DNA from: Combretum micranthum
Lineage: Eukaryota; Streptophyta; Magnoliopsida; Myrtales; Combretaceae
NCBI GenBank assembly: GCA_024138025.1
Contig: JAMXBD010000369.1
Location: 434,001-498,000 of the forward strand
Direction: 5' to 3'
DNA: 64,000 nucleotides
Shown here: positions 1-13,016 of the stretch, piece after piece
Position numbering within the stretch: the first letter of the stretch is position 1
How the letters are laid out: each line of letters opens with the position of its first letter
Position numbers and translations under genes: made by a program
The notes under the pieces: model-generated
Told to the model about the DNA's origin: nothing
Databases searched by the model: none
Seen by the model: the letters and a program-made list of their open reading frames with translations, nothing else

Positions 1-142
1 GAAATAACCCAAAAGAACAATGCATGGTGAAATCACATTAGCAACTTGAATAAAAGCATAAAATTAATCAATAATAGTGACCACCAACTAAATAATCCAA
101 CACATCAACTCGAAACCTTAACAAATATAAGAAAAAAGGGGG

Positions 143-514
143 AAATTACATCGAAAGGTATCAATATTTGAGGGTAAGTTTATTTAATGTATCAATGTTT
201 CAAATGGTTCAAAAGCAAAATCAACGTTTAGAGATTAATTTATTTAAGGTATTGACATTTCAAGTGATTGAAAAAAGGTACTAACGTTTTGCAAAATGGT
301 TAAATAAGGTATTAATAATTTACCATTAATGAAAATTTAGGAAAGTTAATTGAAAACTAATCGAAGCATTGATACCTTAAATAAACTTTGTAAAACATTA
401 ATAGCTTATTTGATTCACTTTGTGAAATGTTGATATCTCTTTTTAACCACTTGAAACTTTGATATCTTAAATGAACTTATCTCTAAACGTTGATACTTTC
501 TGGTGTAATTTACC
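143..514. mobile_element. Foldback MITE, family 1 (complete copy)
   Basis: The two ends are inverted repeats of each other. The left arm starts AAATTACATCGAAAGGTATC, and the reverse complement of the right arm starts AAATTACACCAGAAAGTATC. Similarity continues through most of each arm with alternating 'ggtatcaa'/'ttatttaagg' words. The element is about 370 bp and has no ORF. A second, interrupted copy lies at 60407-63924 in the opposite orientation. This is a non-coding, long-arm foldback MITE; I cannot assign a transposase superfamily. Confidence 0.75.
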
Positions 515-1220
515 TAAAAAAGAATTTCAAACAATATCCATCACATGGAAGTAAATAAAAAGAACGGAGCCACCTTCTCTTGGAAATCTCATGCCTAAAT
601 CCAAGTATAAATAATGTTATTCACTTGATCTCAGCATAGAATCCACAAGAAAACTAATGAAAAAGGAAGAGACAAGCCACTGTGTGTTTTTCTCTATTCT
701 CCCCGTCTAAGGTGTACCGATTTAATAGAGACTCCTATACAAAGTGTCTTCGATATTATATGGAGTTATAAATAATAGGGTATGTGTGAGTATATGGACT
801 GTTCAAGTGGGCCCTAAGCTAGAAGGAAAAAGTGAGCCTTTAGGTGATACAAAATGGGCTTTGATGATAATCTAGCCAAAAACTTAAGAATAAAAGAAAA
901 TAAAAACAAATTGTTGATTGTATAGGTCAGTCTTCAAGTGCAACTCAGTTTTCTTGTTATTGGTCCCAAAAGTAAGCAACTAGGGGTGGGGTTACAAGAC
1001 AATCAAATTGGTTACTTTAAAATTCTTTCCATAAATTTTTGTTATGATTTTGAAATAAAACTTTAACTTTGAAAAAACACTTTTAATAAACAACCTTTAT
1101 TTGATTCTTAAAGTAACTTACTTTTGATTCTTAAAAAACTGCTTTTAGTTAAGTTCTAAAAACAGTTTTACAGTCCCTCTTGATTGCTTAATTGAGTTAT
1201 GGTTTGAGGACCCTAACTTC
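515..1220. other. Intergenic, no gene recognised
   Basis: AT-rich sequence with no ORF, RNA gene or repeat that I can define. The last five bases (ACTTC) are the target-site duplication of the element that follows. Confidence 0.5.
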
Positions 1221-2238
1221 TGTTAAAAAAATCTAAGCACCACTAGGCTTGTTTACTCATGCATGCGGAAGCTACAAGGTGGGTTTCTAAACCAATTTTA
1301 ACTTCATTTAACCAACCATGATCTCTTTTGTCAATTATGCTCAATTCATTCAATTATAACAATAACAATAAAGAAATAAGGAACGGAGAAGATCACACCA
1401 GCATTTAACATGGAGTTTGGTCCGCCTCCTAGTCTCCACGATCCACAAAAGATGCCTCGCTCAATGAAGACTTTACACTTCATTCAACAAACAATTGCCT
1501 CACACAAGAGGACTTCACAACAATTGCCTCACAATGAAGACTTCACCAATGCCTATAACATGTCGAACTTTACTCAAATGCCTCAACACATGAGGATTTC
1601 ACTCAATGCCTCAACACATGAAGACTTCACTCAATGCCTCAACACATGAGGACTCTACCTATTGCCTCAAACAAGAGAGAACTTCAATAAAGCACTCCAA
1701 CAAATTACAAACAAACATGTAATTAATGTCTTATAATATTTGCTCACACATCTCACTATGGCACTAATCACATTTCTCACTCAACTAATCCAAAAACAAA
1801 TTGAGAGAGTATTTTGATATAATGTCTATACAAAATAAGCTTCACTCTCTTACATAAAAACGCTCTACAAACTTCTATTTATAGGTGCACAAAATAAGTT
1901 AGCCACTACACAAAAAATAAGCTTCTAACAGTCTGCTGCAGAAACTCCCAATGGAATTTTTCCACACATCGACTAGCCGATCCACATTTTTGCGCTCACG
2001 ATCTTCCCCTCGATCTCCCTTGATCAAGCACTGTCCCTCATCTTTTTATACTAGTGAACCATTGTGTTTCCTCTATACACACTATGTCAAAACACAAAAA
2101 CTTAAACATATATGCACACATAGCTCAAATATATTAAAAAAAAGTTTTACTTATTAAAAGTAACTTAACTAAGTTGTGGAGCATTTGTTTAATGTATTTT
2201 CTCATCAAAACAAGATTGTAACCTCCAATGGTTTAACA
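1221..2238 (-). repeat. 3' LTR of the 1221-3626 element
   Basis: It aligns along its whole length with 2598-3626 and with the solo LTR at 20951-21817. It contains an internal minisatellite at about 1440-1690. Confidence 0.85.
1440..1690. repeat. Minisatellite inside the LTR (about 28-bp unit)
   Basis: An array of degenerate units of the form ATGCCTCAACACATGAGGAC followed by TTCACTCA, variously shortened. The array recurs at about 2840-3050 in the other LTR and in shorter form at about 21160-21290 in the solo LTR. Differences in unit number account for much of the LTR length difference. Confidence 0.75.
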
Positions 2239-2260
2239 ATCTCCCCCCTTTTTATGAGAA
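2239..2260 (-). other. Polypurine tract of the copia-like element
   Basis: The minus strand reads a purine run (AAAAAGGGGGGAG) ending two to three bases before TGTTAAACC, the start of the 3' LTR. This is the expected site of plus-strand priming and fixes the element's orientation. Confidence 0.7.
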
Positions 2261-2597
2261 CAATCATTGCATAGTATTGCTCTCCCTCAACTTGACATTC
2301 CCCTTTAACTAAGCATTCAGTTAAAGCTCGCATGTAACAGATGCAATGCTTAATTAAAGGTTCCCAAGTTACATATAATAAATAACTTATTAAATGCAAC
2401 TTACCTCCCTTAGTTAAACATTTTGGGTAAAAGCTCATTTTGTTAAGATATGATACTCAACCAAATGACTTAAATTATACTTAATAAACAACTCAATTTT
2501 AGCACAAAACATACAAGCTTAATGTTTTTAAAAACTATAGAAACTTTTCTCTAAGATGTGGTTAAGTATTAATCTTAGAGAACGGCTTTAATAGAAT

Positions 2598-3626
2598 TGT
2601 TAGGAAAAAAAAAATCTAACCACCACTAAGCTTGTTTACACATGCATGTAGAAAGCTATAAGGTGGGTTTCTAAACTAATTTTAACTTCACTTAACCAAA
2701 CATGATGTCTTTTGCTAATTATGCCCAATTCATGCAACTATAACAATAATAATAAAGAGATAAGGAAATGAGAAGATCACACTGGCATTTAAAGTGGAGT
2801 TTAGCCTGCTCCGTAGTCTCTACGGTCCATAAAAGATGCCTCACTCGATGAGGGCTCCACACTTCATTCAACAAACAATTGCCTCAAAAAGAGGACTTGA
2901 CAACAATTACCTCACAATGAGGACTTCACCAATGACTATAACATGTAGGACTTCACTCAAATACCTCAATACATGAGAACTTCACTCAATGCCTTAACAC
3001 ATAAGGACTTCACCTATTGCCTCAAACAAGAGAGGACTTCACAAGCACCCAAACAAATTACAAACAAACATATGATTAGTACCTTACAATATTTGGTCAT
3101 AAATCTCACTATGACACTATCACATTTTCACCCAACTAATCCAAAAACAAATTGACAGAGTATTTTGTCATAATGTCTATACAAAATAAGCTCCACTCTC
3201 TTATATAAAAACACCCTAAAAACTTTTATTTATGGGCACAAAAATATGATACCCATTACACAAAAACAAGCCTCCAACATTTGGTTGTGGAAACTCCCAA
3301 CAGCTATTTTTCCACGCACTAGGGAGCCAGTCCACCACATTTTGTGCATGTGGTCTTCTCCTCGATCTCCCTTGATCAAGCATTACACATCATATTTTTA
3401 TATTGGTAAATTGGTCCATTCTATACCAATGAGCTGATGCACTTCCTTTGTATGTACTGCGCCAAAACATAAAGACAAACACAAAAACTCAGACATATAT
3501 GCATACATAGCTCAAACATATTAAAAATAAGTTTTGCTTATTAAATGTAACTTAACTAAGTTGTTGAGCATTTGCTCAATGCATTTTCTCGTCAAAACAA
3601 GATTGTAACATCTACATGATTCAACA
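2598..3626 (-). repeat. 5' LTR of the 1221-3626 element
   Basis: Direct repeat of 1221-2238. The right flank ACTTC is one half of the target-site duplication. Confidence 0.85.
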
Positions 3627-3750
3627 ACTTCTATATCTTTATGAATATTAATATATTCTAAAGAAATATTTACCAATAATAAAATTATCACAATATAAAT
3701 TAAAATTGCAGAAACTATATAGATATAGAGTTAGAGAGAGATGCACAAGG

Positions 3751-4870
3751 TGATAATGATGTGCCCTAGGCCATTAGGGTTCTATATTATTTGAATATTT
3801 AATTTTATAATATAAGTCAATTTTCTTTATCAAAGTTATAATTGGCCTTCTTACTTTGATAAAATTTATTCCTTGAATAATTAGTTAATACTAATGTTGT
3901 TAAAGTATGTAACTTTAATAGTAAAACCATAAGGCGAGAAATAACATTATTCTAAATTATCCCTAGTTATTGATTATATAGAATAATAATGAATTAAGAC
4001 TAGCATGTTGGTTGAATGATGATCCTATTTTATTGATCATGGATATAAGATATCGATTCAGTACATGGATACATGTAAAAGTACGTTATATTGGAATGAC
4101 CAAATATGAGAGTGCTATATGGATCAATGCGATAAGTATTTTTCATTGCAGTGTTGTTTTAATCCTTTGACCTAATGACACCATGGATTCCTACATAGCA
4201 CGCTCCATGTTTTGATTCAGCTCTTCATTATCTTTAATCGAATAATTATAAGATTGTGCTTGGACATGGAACAAGTTATGTAGAGGAATATGAGTGTTCG
4301 TGAAAGAATTTGTTCCTCTCATTAATATTAGAGAGATATCTTTTAGGCCTCTTGATTAGTAAGACTGAGAAATTTATGGTCTTGCTCAAATGAATTGATA
4401 AGGAGTTATCAATGTCATTCATTTAAGCCAGTCAAACTCTAGATTCAAGAAATATATGATTAAATAGTGTGTTGATCTACACCTTATGTTTGATCATAAC
4501 ATATCGTGTGATAAAAGGACTAAATAACTGGCTATTAATAGGTAAAGTCGGATCATCGATCTTCACTTAATTTGGGTAGATATAATGTCTTGTTAGAGAC
4601 CAATTATGTCTTGTAGGCCTAAAATGTTTAGAGCTTGCTGCCAACATTAAGTGAACCTATAGGGTTACACACAAAGAAGGAATCAATTAGATCATGGTTT
4701 ATTTAAATAAGCCTATTGGGAATTATCCAATTATATATTAATCTTAACAAGATTAAGATTAATAATTAATTATAAATTAAAAAATAAAATTGTTATTTAT
4801 AAAATATATGGCATGTGTCTTTTATATTGAAAAACCCTAATTAGATTAAGGAAGATATTTACGAGGCACA

Positions 4871-4908
<38 letters not shown>

Positions 4909-5274
4909 AATGGGTCTCCTTTAGGATTAGCGATGCCTTGTCATCATATCAAAATTTGCAGAGAAAGTCTGTAAAGAAAAGAAAAAGGAAAATCGTGAGA
5001 GACCCTTTGTGAGATTAATCCTGAATACGTGAAATTGTTCCTACACACTAGCGCACGTATCAAATTTAGTTGGGAAAATTCGTTCATATAGATACCGTAG
5101 GGAGAGCTCATGCGATTGTAGAACCTTCACATCTGAAAGATTAAAAGCTTCAAAAAGATACAATCCCACCTGTTCTAATTTGGTTGAATTGCTTGGATTC
5201 GATTGGGGATTTAGGGTTTAATTTAAAAAAATATGTCCATTGCCAGATCAGTTTTGATCCATAAATCCCCAACA
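3751..5274. mobile_element. Solo LTR, about 1.5 kb
   Basis: A block starting TGATAATGATGTGCCC and ending CCCCAACA, flanked on both sides by the 5-bp direct repeat CAAGG (3746-3750 and 5275-5279). There is no coding interior and no second copy in the window. The TG...CA ends with a 5-bp target duplication are what a solo LTR leaves. The text around 4640-4680, ending in 'cctatagggttacacac', is of a kind common in plant LTRs. I cannot tell gypsy from copia. Confidence 0.75.
4877..4905. repeat. (TA)n microsatellite
   Basis: Uninterrupted TA dinucleotides inside the solo LTR. Similar short TA runs occur near 9880, 11478, 33811 and 45177. Confidence 0.9.
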
Positions 5275-5639
5275 CAAGGACGTATAGTGGTTTTACCTTA
5301 TGCATCAGTCCATTCTTCCAATTCTACGCCAGTGTACTAGTTACCCTCTAATAAATGTATATTTTATACATATTTATCCAACATTTATTTTGCACTTTCA
5401 TGAATATTTTGGTGCTTTTAAAGAAGCATTAGATCATAAATAGAGAAATTGCATGAGCATTGGTCAATTGGGTTTAAATATGCTAAAAGTTGTAAAAAGT
5501 ATCAAAACTGGATTTTCTGACTGCTAAATTGAGCCTTTTTGCTTTGGTTGGCCATTGGGATTTAAAGAACGGCACTAGAGTTAAGTTATTTTGAGTTGCA
5601 GAACTTATATTTTGCTTTTATTGACACTTTTATGCAAAT

Positions 5640-6700
5640 TTCAGATTTAAATCCAGGCAAGGAATGAGCTCCACTTGATCAAGTTCTAGATGAGTGTTTG
5701 AGCAACCTTGTCCGAATGTCAATGAAGCTTTCAAGATGGCCCGCAACAAGCTCCAAGCTTTGGACGGAAAGGAACTGCAGTAGATTCAATCTATTATCCA
5801 AGTTACCTGTGACTATCATCGACCAAGCTGGGTACTCTAAACCGAGCTCACCTAATCCCATCAGCTTCTTCACTGGCAACATCTGAGCAGCTTGGAGTGC
5901 TCACACGAGCAGTACATTAGCACCGACCAGAGTTTAGTCAAGAGCAAAACCAACTAGCAGCAACTAAGCTTCTCTATTTCGAAAGGTCGAGCTTCAAGGA
6001 TTCCTCACCTATCAGACCAAGCAGCTAGTGGAGCTCCACTGACCTTATGTGAGTTAAGCACACAAGGATGCATGACGAGGCTCTAATGCAAACCAAACTC
6101 TTAATCACGCAACACCGACCTTCTCCAGCTAATTCCTGAGCTACTTTCCAAGATAGAGGCTGGGCAAGTCAGTTTCAGCAACCTGGTCTCCAAAATGAGC
6201 CAATAATGAATACCCGAGCATTGGCAGGAACAACCAACACACAAGCACTAGCATAGGAAGACTCGACCCGATCTGCTCTACACAGAATTAAGTACACCAA
6301 CCTGGTGTGAGTCCATCAACATACCAAGCGAGACTTGGCTTGACCACCGAGCTACTTTCTTCTTGTAGGAGTTGCTGCAAGTTTAAATATCGAGCTCCTA
6401 ATTCAACACCATACTAGTCTGAGCTGAACATGAACCGAACAGTAGCAAAACTAACCTTGGATAGTTGCTGCAGTTTTCGAGCTCACCATTTCAGATTAGG
6501 ACAGCACAGCCACAACCAGCTTCAATCGCACTGAACTCTCAACTACCTGACCAGAGCAAGTTCCTTGCTCACCTGCTACTATATTAGAGTCTGAACAAGT
6601 TGATAGCAAAGTGCCAAATCGCAGTAACTTAAGGACTATCCTGAGATCGACCACTAACAGTGAGTTACCTCACCAACACCTATAGCAACTTGCTGAGTTT
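5640..6700. other. GC-richer island dense in the word (G)AGCT
   Basis: About 1 kb clearly richer in G+C than its surroundings. AGCT occurs far more often than expected, in forms such as GAGCTCCAC, CCGAGCTCACC, TCGAGCTCC and CCGAGCTACTTTCTT. Open frames of 62 and 67 codons occur on both strands but match nothing I know. It reads as non-coding, and is possibly the GC-rich section of a decayed LTR. Confidence 0.45.
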
Positions 6701-6705
6701 ATTTT

Positions 6706-6729
6706 CTTTTTTTTTTTGGGGGGGGGGGA
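6706..6729. repeat. T(n)G(n) homopolymer junction
   Basis: About 12 T directly followed by about 11 G. The tract marks the right edge of the AGCT-rich island. Confidence 0.85.
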
Positions 6730-8401
6730 GAAGGGAGGCTGATTTGTTTAAAAGCCCTTTTTTGGATATTTTTTTTAGTATTTTTTTTTGTATTTTTACA
6801 GAATTTTGAGAATCCACTCTACACACCTGTCACATCACACCACCAAACCCAATGAACCGTTATATCACCATACTTTTAATCACCAACTCAACTCTCACAG
6901 ACCCTATTTCTACCATTTTCATTTTTCATTTCTAAGGGTCTTCATCTTGGAGAGACCAAGTCTTGGTCTTAGTCTGACCGTCTTGGGTTTAGACACTCCA
7001 CATTTCCATCCACATTCACCTCATTCACCGACCTCAACCTCGATCCATCGACTTCGACCTAGCTTCACCTCATCTCTAGCATTCTTCATTTCGAATATTC
7101 ATAGTGGAGTTAGATCCCTAAATTACTAGAAGACATTCTACAATTTATGGGTGATCTCTATCCTTCATCTTTTGTAATGAATTGCATTTAGATTTTCATG
7201 AATGAAATTCCACTTTTAGTATGAGCTAGATTTATTTAGAGAGGTTATGTGATGGTTTATGGATTTCCTAAGTAGTTTATTAGTAATTTATAACAAGTTT
7301 TGTTATTTCTATTTCAATGTTTACAAGATTAAAAGTTTGTCTATGAATTTCTTGTAAATTAAAGTTTAAGATACTCAAAAGGGATTCTAGAGCTCGATTA
7401 AAATAGAAAATGCAACTTTTAAACTGACATAGACGTGTGCTATTTTGTCTTAAGTTGTAGAACTCACATTCTTAATGCGGTTAAAAGTATAGTTTACTGA
7501 CACAGACACATGCTTGAACCATAAGTCCAACTAGAATAACATGGCTTGTGAGAAGAGTGTGTTATTTAACCGGTGGTTATAAATGGGTTACTCGAAAGGA
7601 TATCCATGTAATAGTTAGAATTTGGCAACCAATAAAGGCATTTTATACTTACTTTTCATTGCTTAAAACATGCTAAATTATTATTGATTTTATAAAAATC
7701 ATAAGGAAATCGTACTTAAGTGTGCTTAATTTAATATTTCATATCTTGAAGGAATTATGAAACAAATACAATCAATTGAGAAGAGATATATGTAAATATG
7801 AAGATGAAATGAACAAAGGCTGGCCAATTAAGAATGTAGGCCACCGGCCTTCATCAGATCAACAACGGCCTTCAACAGAGGAAATAAAGGCCGCCAACTT
7901 TGAAGAACAATTTCACCAGCTTTTGAAAGTCTCAGCATATGTCGACATCTGGAGGATTTACACTCTAGCTTTAAGCCAGCCTTGCATGTCCGCGGTTTCA
8001 AAAACTTTAAAGCCGACCACTAGGAGAGAAAGCCTGCTAGCTAAGTTGATGTAAACCCTACATCGCCTCCTACGCTACTTCAACACAGCTAGCTTATTTG
8101 TCTCCGAAAATTATTTACACATTGAAGGCTGGCAAATTAAAAAAGAAGGCCACCGGCATACAGATGGAAAATACCAGCCTATGTCCCTGCACGAGTTTTT
8201 CATATAAAAACTTCTTTTGTGGATCTTGTAAAAGAGAGAGAAGCCCTAGGCACGAAATTGAAAGCATATTCCTTTGCTCCTAGATATAGATTAGGGCTTA
8301 AACTCTAGAAAGTTTTTATTTTTAATTTAATTAATGATTCCACATGAGGATCAAGTAGAAAACATCATTTGTACTTGGATTTAAGAGTGAGATTTTCTTG
8401 A
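6730..8401. mobile_element. Retroelement-derived sequence, boundaries undefined
   Basis: No intact coding sequence. The texture is LTR-like: long T/A-rich stretches, a CT-rich block at 6880-7080 and a GC-rich word cluster (GGCC, CCGGCC) at 7800-8170. It is cut at 8402 by insertion of the 4.6-kb solo LTR and appears to resume at 13017. A 92-codon frame at 7776-8054 overlaps the GC-rich words and has no recognisable domain. Confidence 0.35.
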
Positions 8402-8406
8402 TAAGG

Positions 8407-11400
8407 TGTAAACCCTTGAGTTTTTGGGTACTTTTAGAAAAAATAATGCTAAGGTTACATACCGAAACCGAAACCCTAAAAACCAATCAAAGTTAAAACC
8501 GAATTCTAAATAAGATCAAATACGGAATTTCTTAACCTTAAGAAAGAGAGGATCTTCAAAAACAAAATGGAAAATTCAATAATCATTCTATTCAAAAATC
8601 GAATGTGAAACAATTTCTCTATTTGATCCCTAACATGTAAATTAAGACGATATATCCAAATAACACTCAACGGCAAAATAATAAAACCTTAAACCTGTCG
8701 ATGAATTTTAGAATAAAAAATTTCAACTACCACCAAAAGTCAAATAGAGTTAACCCATAACACTAGACTCGACTAAATAATCCCGAGAATTTAAAGCCAG
8801 AATTAAAACTGAATCCCTAAAAGTCAACTAGGCCAACAATAAGCCCTAATGAGACTAAATCCGGCAATCCCACACTCTTAGCCTTAGAGTAATAAAATTG
8901 AATTAATTGTAGATTATAGTCCGTAACAACATAGTGAAGCTTAAAATATCATATTCGTCAAAATTTAGTTCGTTTCGAACCCGAACAAGATCAGATTTCG
9001 AAAAACGTGCATCGGTGTACTGAACAATAAAAATATTCCGATAACACCGTTAAACTTGTAATAATATAAGGATTCCAAAAAATCAGTTTTAGAATTTTTC
9101 GGTAACTAAAAATATTAGATATAGCATATTTACACGTATTTTCTGTATTACCGGTAATTTATTTGTTTTGTTTACTATTCATTATACAATTTTTACTATT
9201 CATCGTACAATTATTTACTATTCATCACTATTCACTTATCTATACTTTATCTTACTATCTACTTCTTACAACTCACAAACCTATTTCTTACATTTACTTT
9301 TCAAATATTACTTTTTACTTAACTTCTCTTATATTTTACTTACTTTTCATTACTAAAATTAATATTTTATCACATTTTCTCTCCCCTCTTCTTGTTGCCG
9401 TCCATCCCCCCTCTCTTTCCCTCCATTTTTTTTCATTTATTTAATTAATTCACAATTCCCTCCACATTTATCTATAAATACCCCTTCCCTCCTTTACTTC
9501 TTACACACTTTTCTTTTACCATAACAAAACTCTATCAAAATCATTTCTCAACTTCTCTCTCTAATTTTTCTCTCCAAAATTCTCTTCCCAACTCTCTCTT
9601 TTTTCACAAAACGACCAACCACATATTACTACAAAAACTTCATTTCTTCTTTAACCAACAAATAATATTAGGTAAAGGTTCCTACATTTATCTTCATATC
9701 ATACAACTTAACATGATCATAGTGTATGCTTCCTAAACCCATGGGTGTTATGGAAGCAATAATATGTTCATGTTTTGTTCTTATTCATACAAAAATTTTA
9801 TTGTTATGTTGATATTATATTATGCTCTATTTATTTCCTCTAATCTAACTTCTATATATTACTAAATATAGCTATGTGTATATATATATATATATATATA
9901 TTCTTACAGTCTATAAGCTCACTAATAAACTTTTTATTTCATTATGCTCTTATATATTTATTGCAGTTCATTTATTTATTTCATATAATTTTATTAAGAC
10001 TAGTCTTTCTAGTCTTAGACTTGTCCTCATCAAGTCAAAACAATTTTTCTTCTTTCTTTTTGGACTTGTCCATAATCTAAGTCTGGGAAATCTTGAAATA
10101 TAATTTTCTTTTCTTTTTTTTTCCTTATTTCCTTGAAGGACTTGCCTATGTCTAAGTCCGGAAGCCTTGATACAAGCCGAGACTTCCCAATACTTGACTT
10201 TTATTATGTGCTTATTTAATTTCTATGTTGTTTATCTTTTGTATAAATTATTTTTATTCACAGTATTTAACTACAAGTTTATATTCATGCATGATTATAT
10301 TATTGTTCTCAATAAAAATAAAGATAAGTTCTTTCTTTAATAAATAAAATAAGACTAAACTCTCTTTGAAAATAAATTTTTGTCACTTAGAAAATATTTT
10401 CCATCAAAGACTTAGACTTTTGTTTCAACAAATCCTTTTTCAAAAGTTAGACGTGTCCATCATAAATTTTTAGTGATGTTATTATACTAGATTTAACTAA
10501 TTAACTTCATTACACACACTCTCTTTTTCAAATCAATAAGATAAAAATTATTGTTTCAAAATTTAATGTTGATAATTCTTTGTTATATAAAATTTTCTTA
10601 AAAACTTATTTATAAGTTTATCACCAACACTTTAACAAACACTAAGAATCAAATAACTTTTCTAAGTCAAGTTTAAAATCAACTCACTAGTCAAAAACCC
10701 ACTTAGAAATAAATCAATATACAACTTAGAAACTAAGTTTTAAGAAGTAAAATCCATTTCTTTTAAGAAATTAAGGAAATACAAATAATAGTTATAATAA
10801 TTAGACACTTACTTGTAACAAACTAAAGATTTTTCCAACAAAGATCTATGTGTTGAAAAATTATGGGTTTAGAAAAGAGTCATTATGAGAATAAGAATTT
10901 AGAACAAGCTATTCATTTAATTTTCCTCATAAGGTAAAACTTAAAACATTTTTATATACAACTTAGAATAATTTTCCTCACAACCACATAAAGTTTTATG
11001 TTTTGGAAAATAATTAGCTAAAAAAAGTTTAATATAAGGATGAAACATTCAAAAGCTCAAAATAAATATAAAACCATGATTTTTCTATAATTGAGTTTTA
11101 TATTTACAAAATCTAAGAATTAGAATTTCAATTATGAGTTAACTTAAGAAATTTTCTATAAGAAAATATATTTAGAGTTTCATACCACCAATAAGTAAAA
11201 CCGTGTCTTGTAAAATAAATTATTGAATAGAATTCTATTCAAATATGAGACCTTTCGGATTTTATAATATAGTGAATCATGATTTCCTTGTTGATTGAGT
11301 CACATGTTTATAAACAAGCAAATTTAATCACAAGTCGAAGAGTGAATTTTCACTAAACTCTATCTTTCACAAAGATTGTTTACAAATTTTATTTTTAAGA

Positions 11401-11464
11401 GAGTATCGCTAGAATCATACATATTATATGAGCCTATGTATATCTTAAAAAATATTTTTCAAAC

Positions 11465-11495
<31 letters not shown>

Positions 11496-13011
11496 TATGT
11501 GTTTGTTATGAAATTTTTTGATGAAATAGAATTGAGAAAAATTACAAATTGAGGATGAAATTTTCGTCCTAGAGCTGTACCGACCTGTTTTTGAACCCAA
11601 ATGACTTCAAATAATTAAAATAACTTTAAAAATAGATAAATCTTTTCAAGTAGGTAGAAAACGACACCTTATAAGCGAAATTCTAAGTTAAAATGAGTAA
11701 GTTATGGTCATTTTAAGTTGGGATTTCACATAATCCAAATTTTGACGAAAATAACAAGATAGGATTAGAAAGTTTGAGTATACTTCTATGAAATACTCAT
11801 CCCGGGTATTTCTTTTGTCTAGGTGATGAAGAATACAAGATTTCCTTTCCTGAGGATCACTATGACTAAGAAGGTTACGATATGAACAAGTGAGTTTTCC
11901 CTCCTAATTTCGTCACATTGCTTGTGCTTGTATATGGTTACACTAAATGTATCGGTACAAGATAAAATGAATATGTATAGGGTATGGGTTTATATGTAGA
12001 TGCTCTTATGTATGTATGACATGAATGCTAAGCATATCGGAAGCCACAAATGATTATTTAAGTATATCATTAATATTATATGTTGCTTATGTGTGTATGA
12101 TGTTTGTTTGATTATCCTTAAGTATACCTTAATCATACTAGGCTTCGATATAAATTAAATGGATATGCATTGCATCCATCGAGTCACGTGTCAAAAGATG
12201 TTATTCCTACGCGAAGGATCGACGTTCGAGGCCAAGATAGCTTGCGACCATTGTCATTCTTAGGAAACTAAGGTGTACCAGGGATACATTCCAAGTATGA
12301 GCTGCGCCGATCGATTGCTGAGGGTAAGGTGTGCCCGGCGACTAGTAGTAGAAAATCGCGAAGACCTTTAATTAACATTCCCTAACCCTTGATATAGAGG
12401 GGCAAATCCATTCTATATACAGTATCTGGATAACCATATATATTTATGTAATCATGTGATTGTTGCAAAACATGCAGCATATGCGTGAAAATAAGTAAAC
12501 TTGTTTGAAATCACGGTGTGAATAAAAGGGAATATCTCACTAAGCTCGCTGTAAGCTTGCATCCCCATAAGCTTTTGTTGAAACAGGTATGTTTATGGTT
12601 ACGTTCGAGGATTGGAATATTAAGAAAATCGATGGAAAATCTTTGGGCTCTTATGGAAGGAGTGGAAACATAGGATGGATTTATTTTCATGAAATTTCTT
12701 TATGAACTATATATGATATGTTAATGTTTTGGAGATACTAAGAAGTGTATTTGTATAATCATGAAGACACTGGTAAGGTTATGCCCCTAAGAATTGTAAT
12801 TGATCTTATTTATATTAATATCAAATACTCCTCTTGCCTTGTTATTCAATTGTTATCAAAGTAAATTACATTACTCCGATGCATTCCCTCTTATGTGTTG
12901 TTTGCGTTGTGCATGATATGAAAGCCTTTGCATAACTAAGGAAGTCATTCCTAAGCTTTAATATTGTGTACGACGGACTGCCACATTTAGGATACCCCTT
13001 GAGGTGTAACA
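8407..13011 (+). mobile_element. Solo LTR, 4.6 kb (large gypsy-type LTR, copy A)
   Basis: Starts TGTAAACCC and ends GGTGTAACA, flanked by a perfect 5-bp duplication TAAGG (8402-8406 and 13012-13016). There is no coding interior. A plant-type TATA box (CTATAAATACCCC) near 9472 on the plus strand suggests transcription left to right. A motif near 12535-12595 (CTCACTAAGC ... GAAACAGGTATG) is shared with the copies at 34238-38603 and 43260-46723. Plant solo LTRs this long are typical of Ty3/gypsy lineages; that lineage call is inference from length and ends. Confidence 0.8.
9466..9484 (+). promoter_or_regulatory. TATA box of solo LTR A
   Basis: CTATAAATACCCC about 1.07 kb into the LTR, preceded by CT-rich sequence. 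The inverted copy B carries the matching element on the minus strand near 37436-37446. Confidence 0.5.
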
Positions 13012-13016
13012 TAAGG

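Larger units (their letters stand above)
1221..3626 (-). mobile_element. Non-autonomous copia-like LTR retrotransposon (two LTRs, 359-bp interior)
   Basis: Two direct repeats of about 1.02 kb (1221-2238 and 2598-3626) both run TGTTA...AACA in window orientation. They are flanked by a perfect 5-bp target duplication, ACTTC, at 1216-1220 and 3627-3631. The interior (2239-2597) codes for nothing. On the minus strand a polypurine tract (AAAAAGGGGGGAG) ends directly against the left LTR, so the element reads right to left: 5' LTR 2598-3626, 3' LTR 1221-2238. I see no tRNA-primer site next to the 5' LTR, so the interior is probably deleted. The minus-strand form 'GGGGGAGAT-TGTT' resembles the interior/LTR junction of plant Ty1/copia elements, which is the basis for the copia-like call. 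Confidence 0.85.

Noticed and set aside
1410..1649. 79-codon frame with repeated His/Thr/Asn-rich units
   Set aside because: It is a translation of the LTR minisatellite; the repeat is present on non-coding LTRs and frames differ between copies.
7776..8283. Frames of 92 and 61 codons with possible Cys/Arg clusters
   Set aside because: They overlap the GGCC-word cluster in LTR-like DNA and show no recognised domain or splice structure.
9163..10103. Hydrophobic frames of 62-93 codons
   Set aside because: Located inside solo LTR A in T-rich and (TA)n sequence; shadows of composition.
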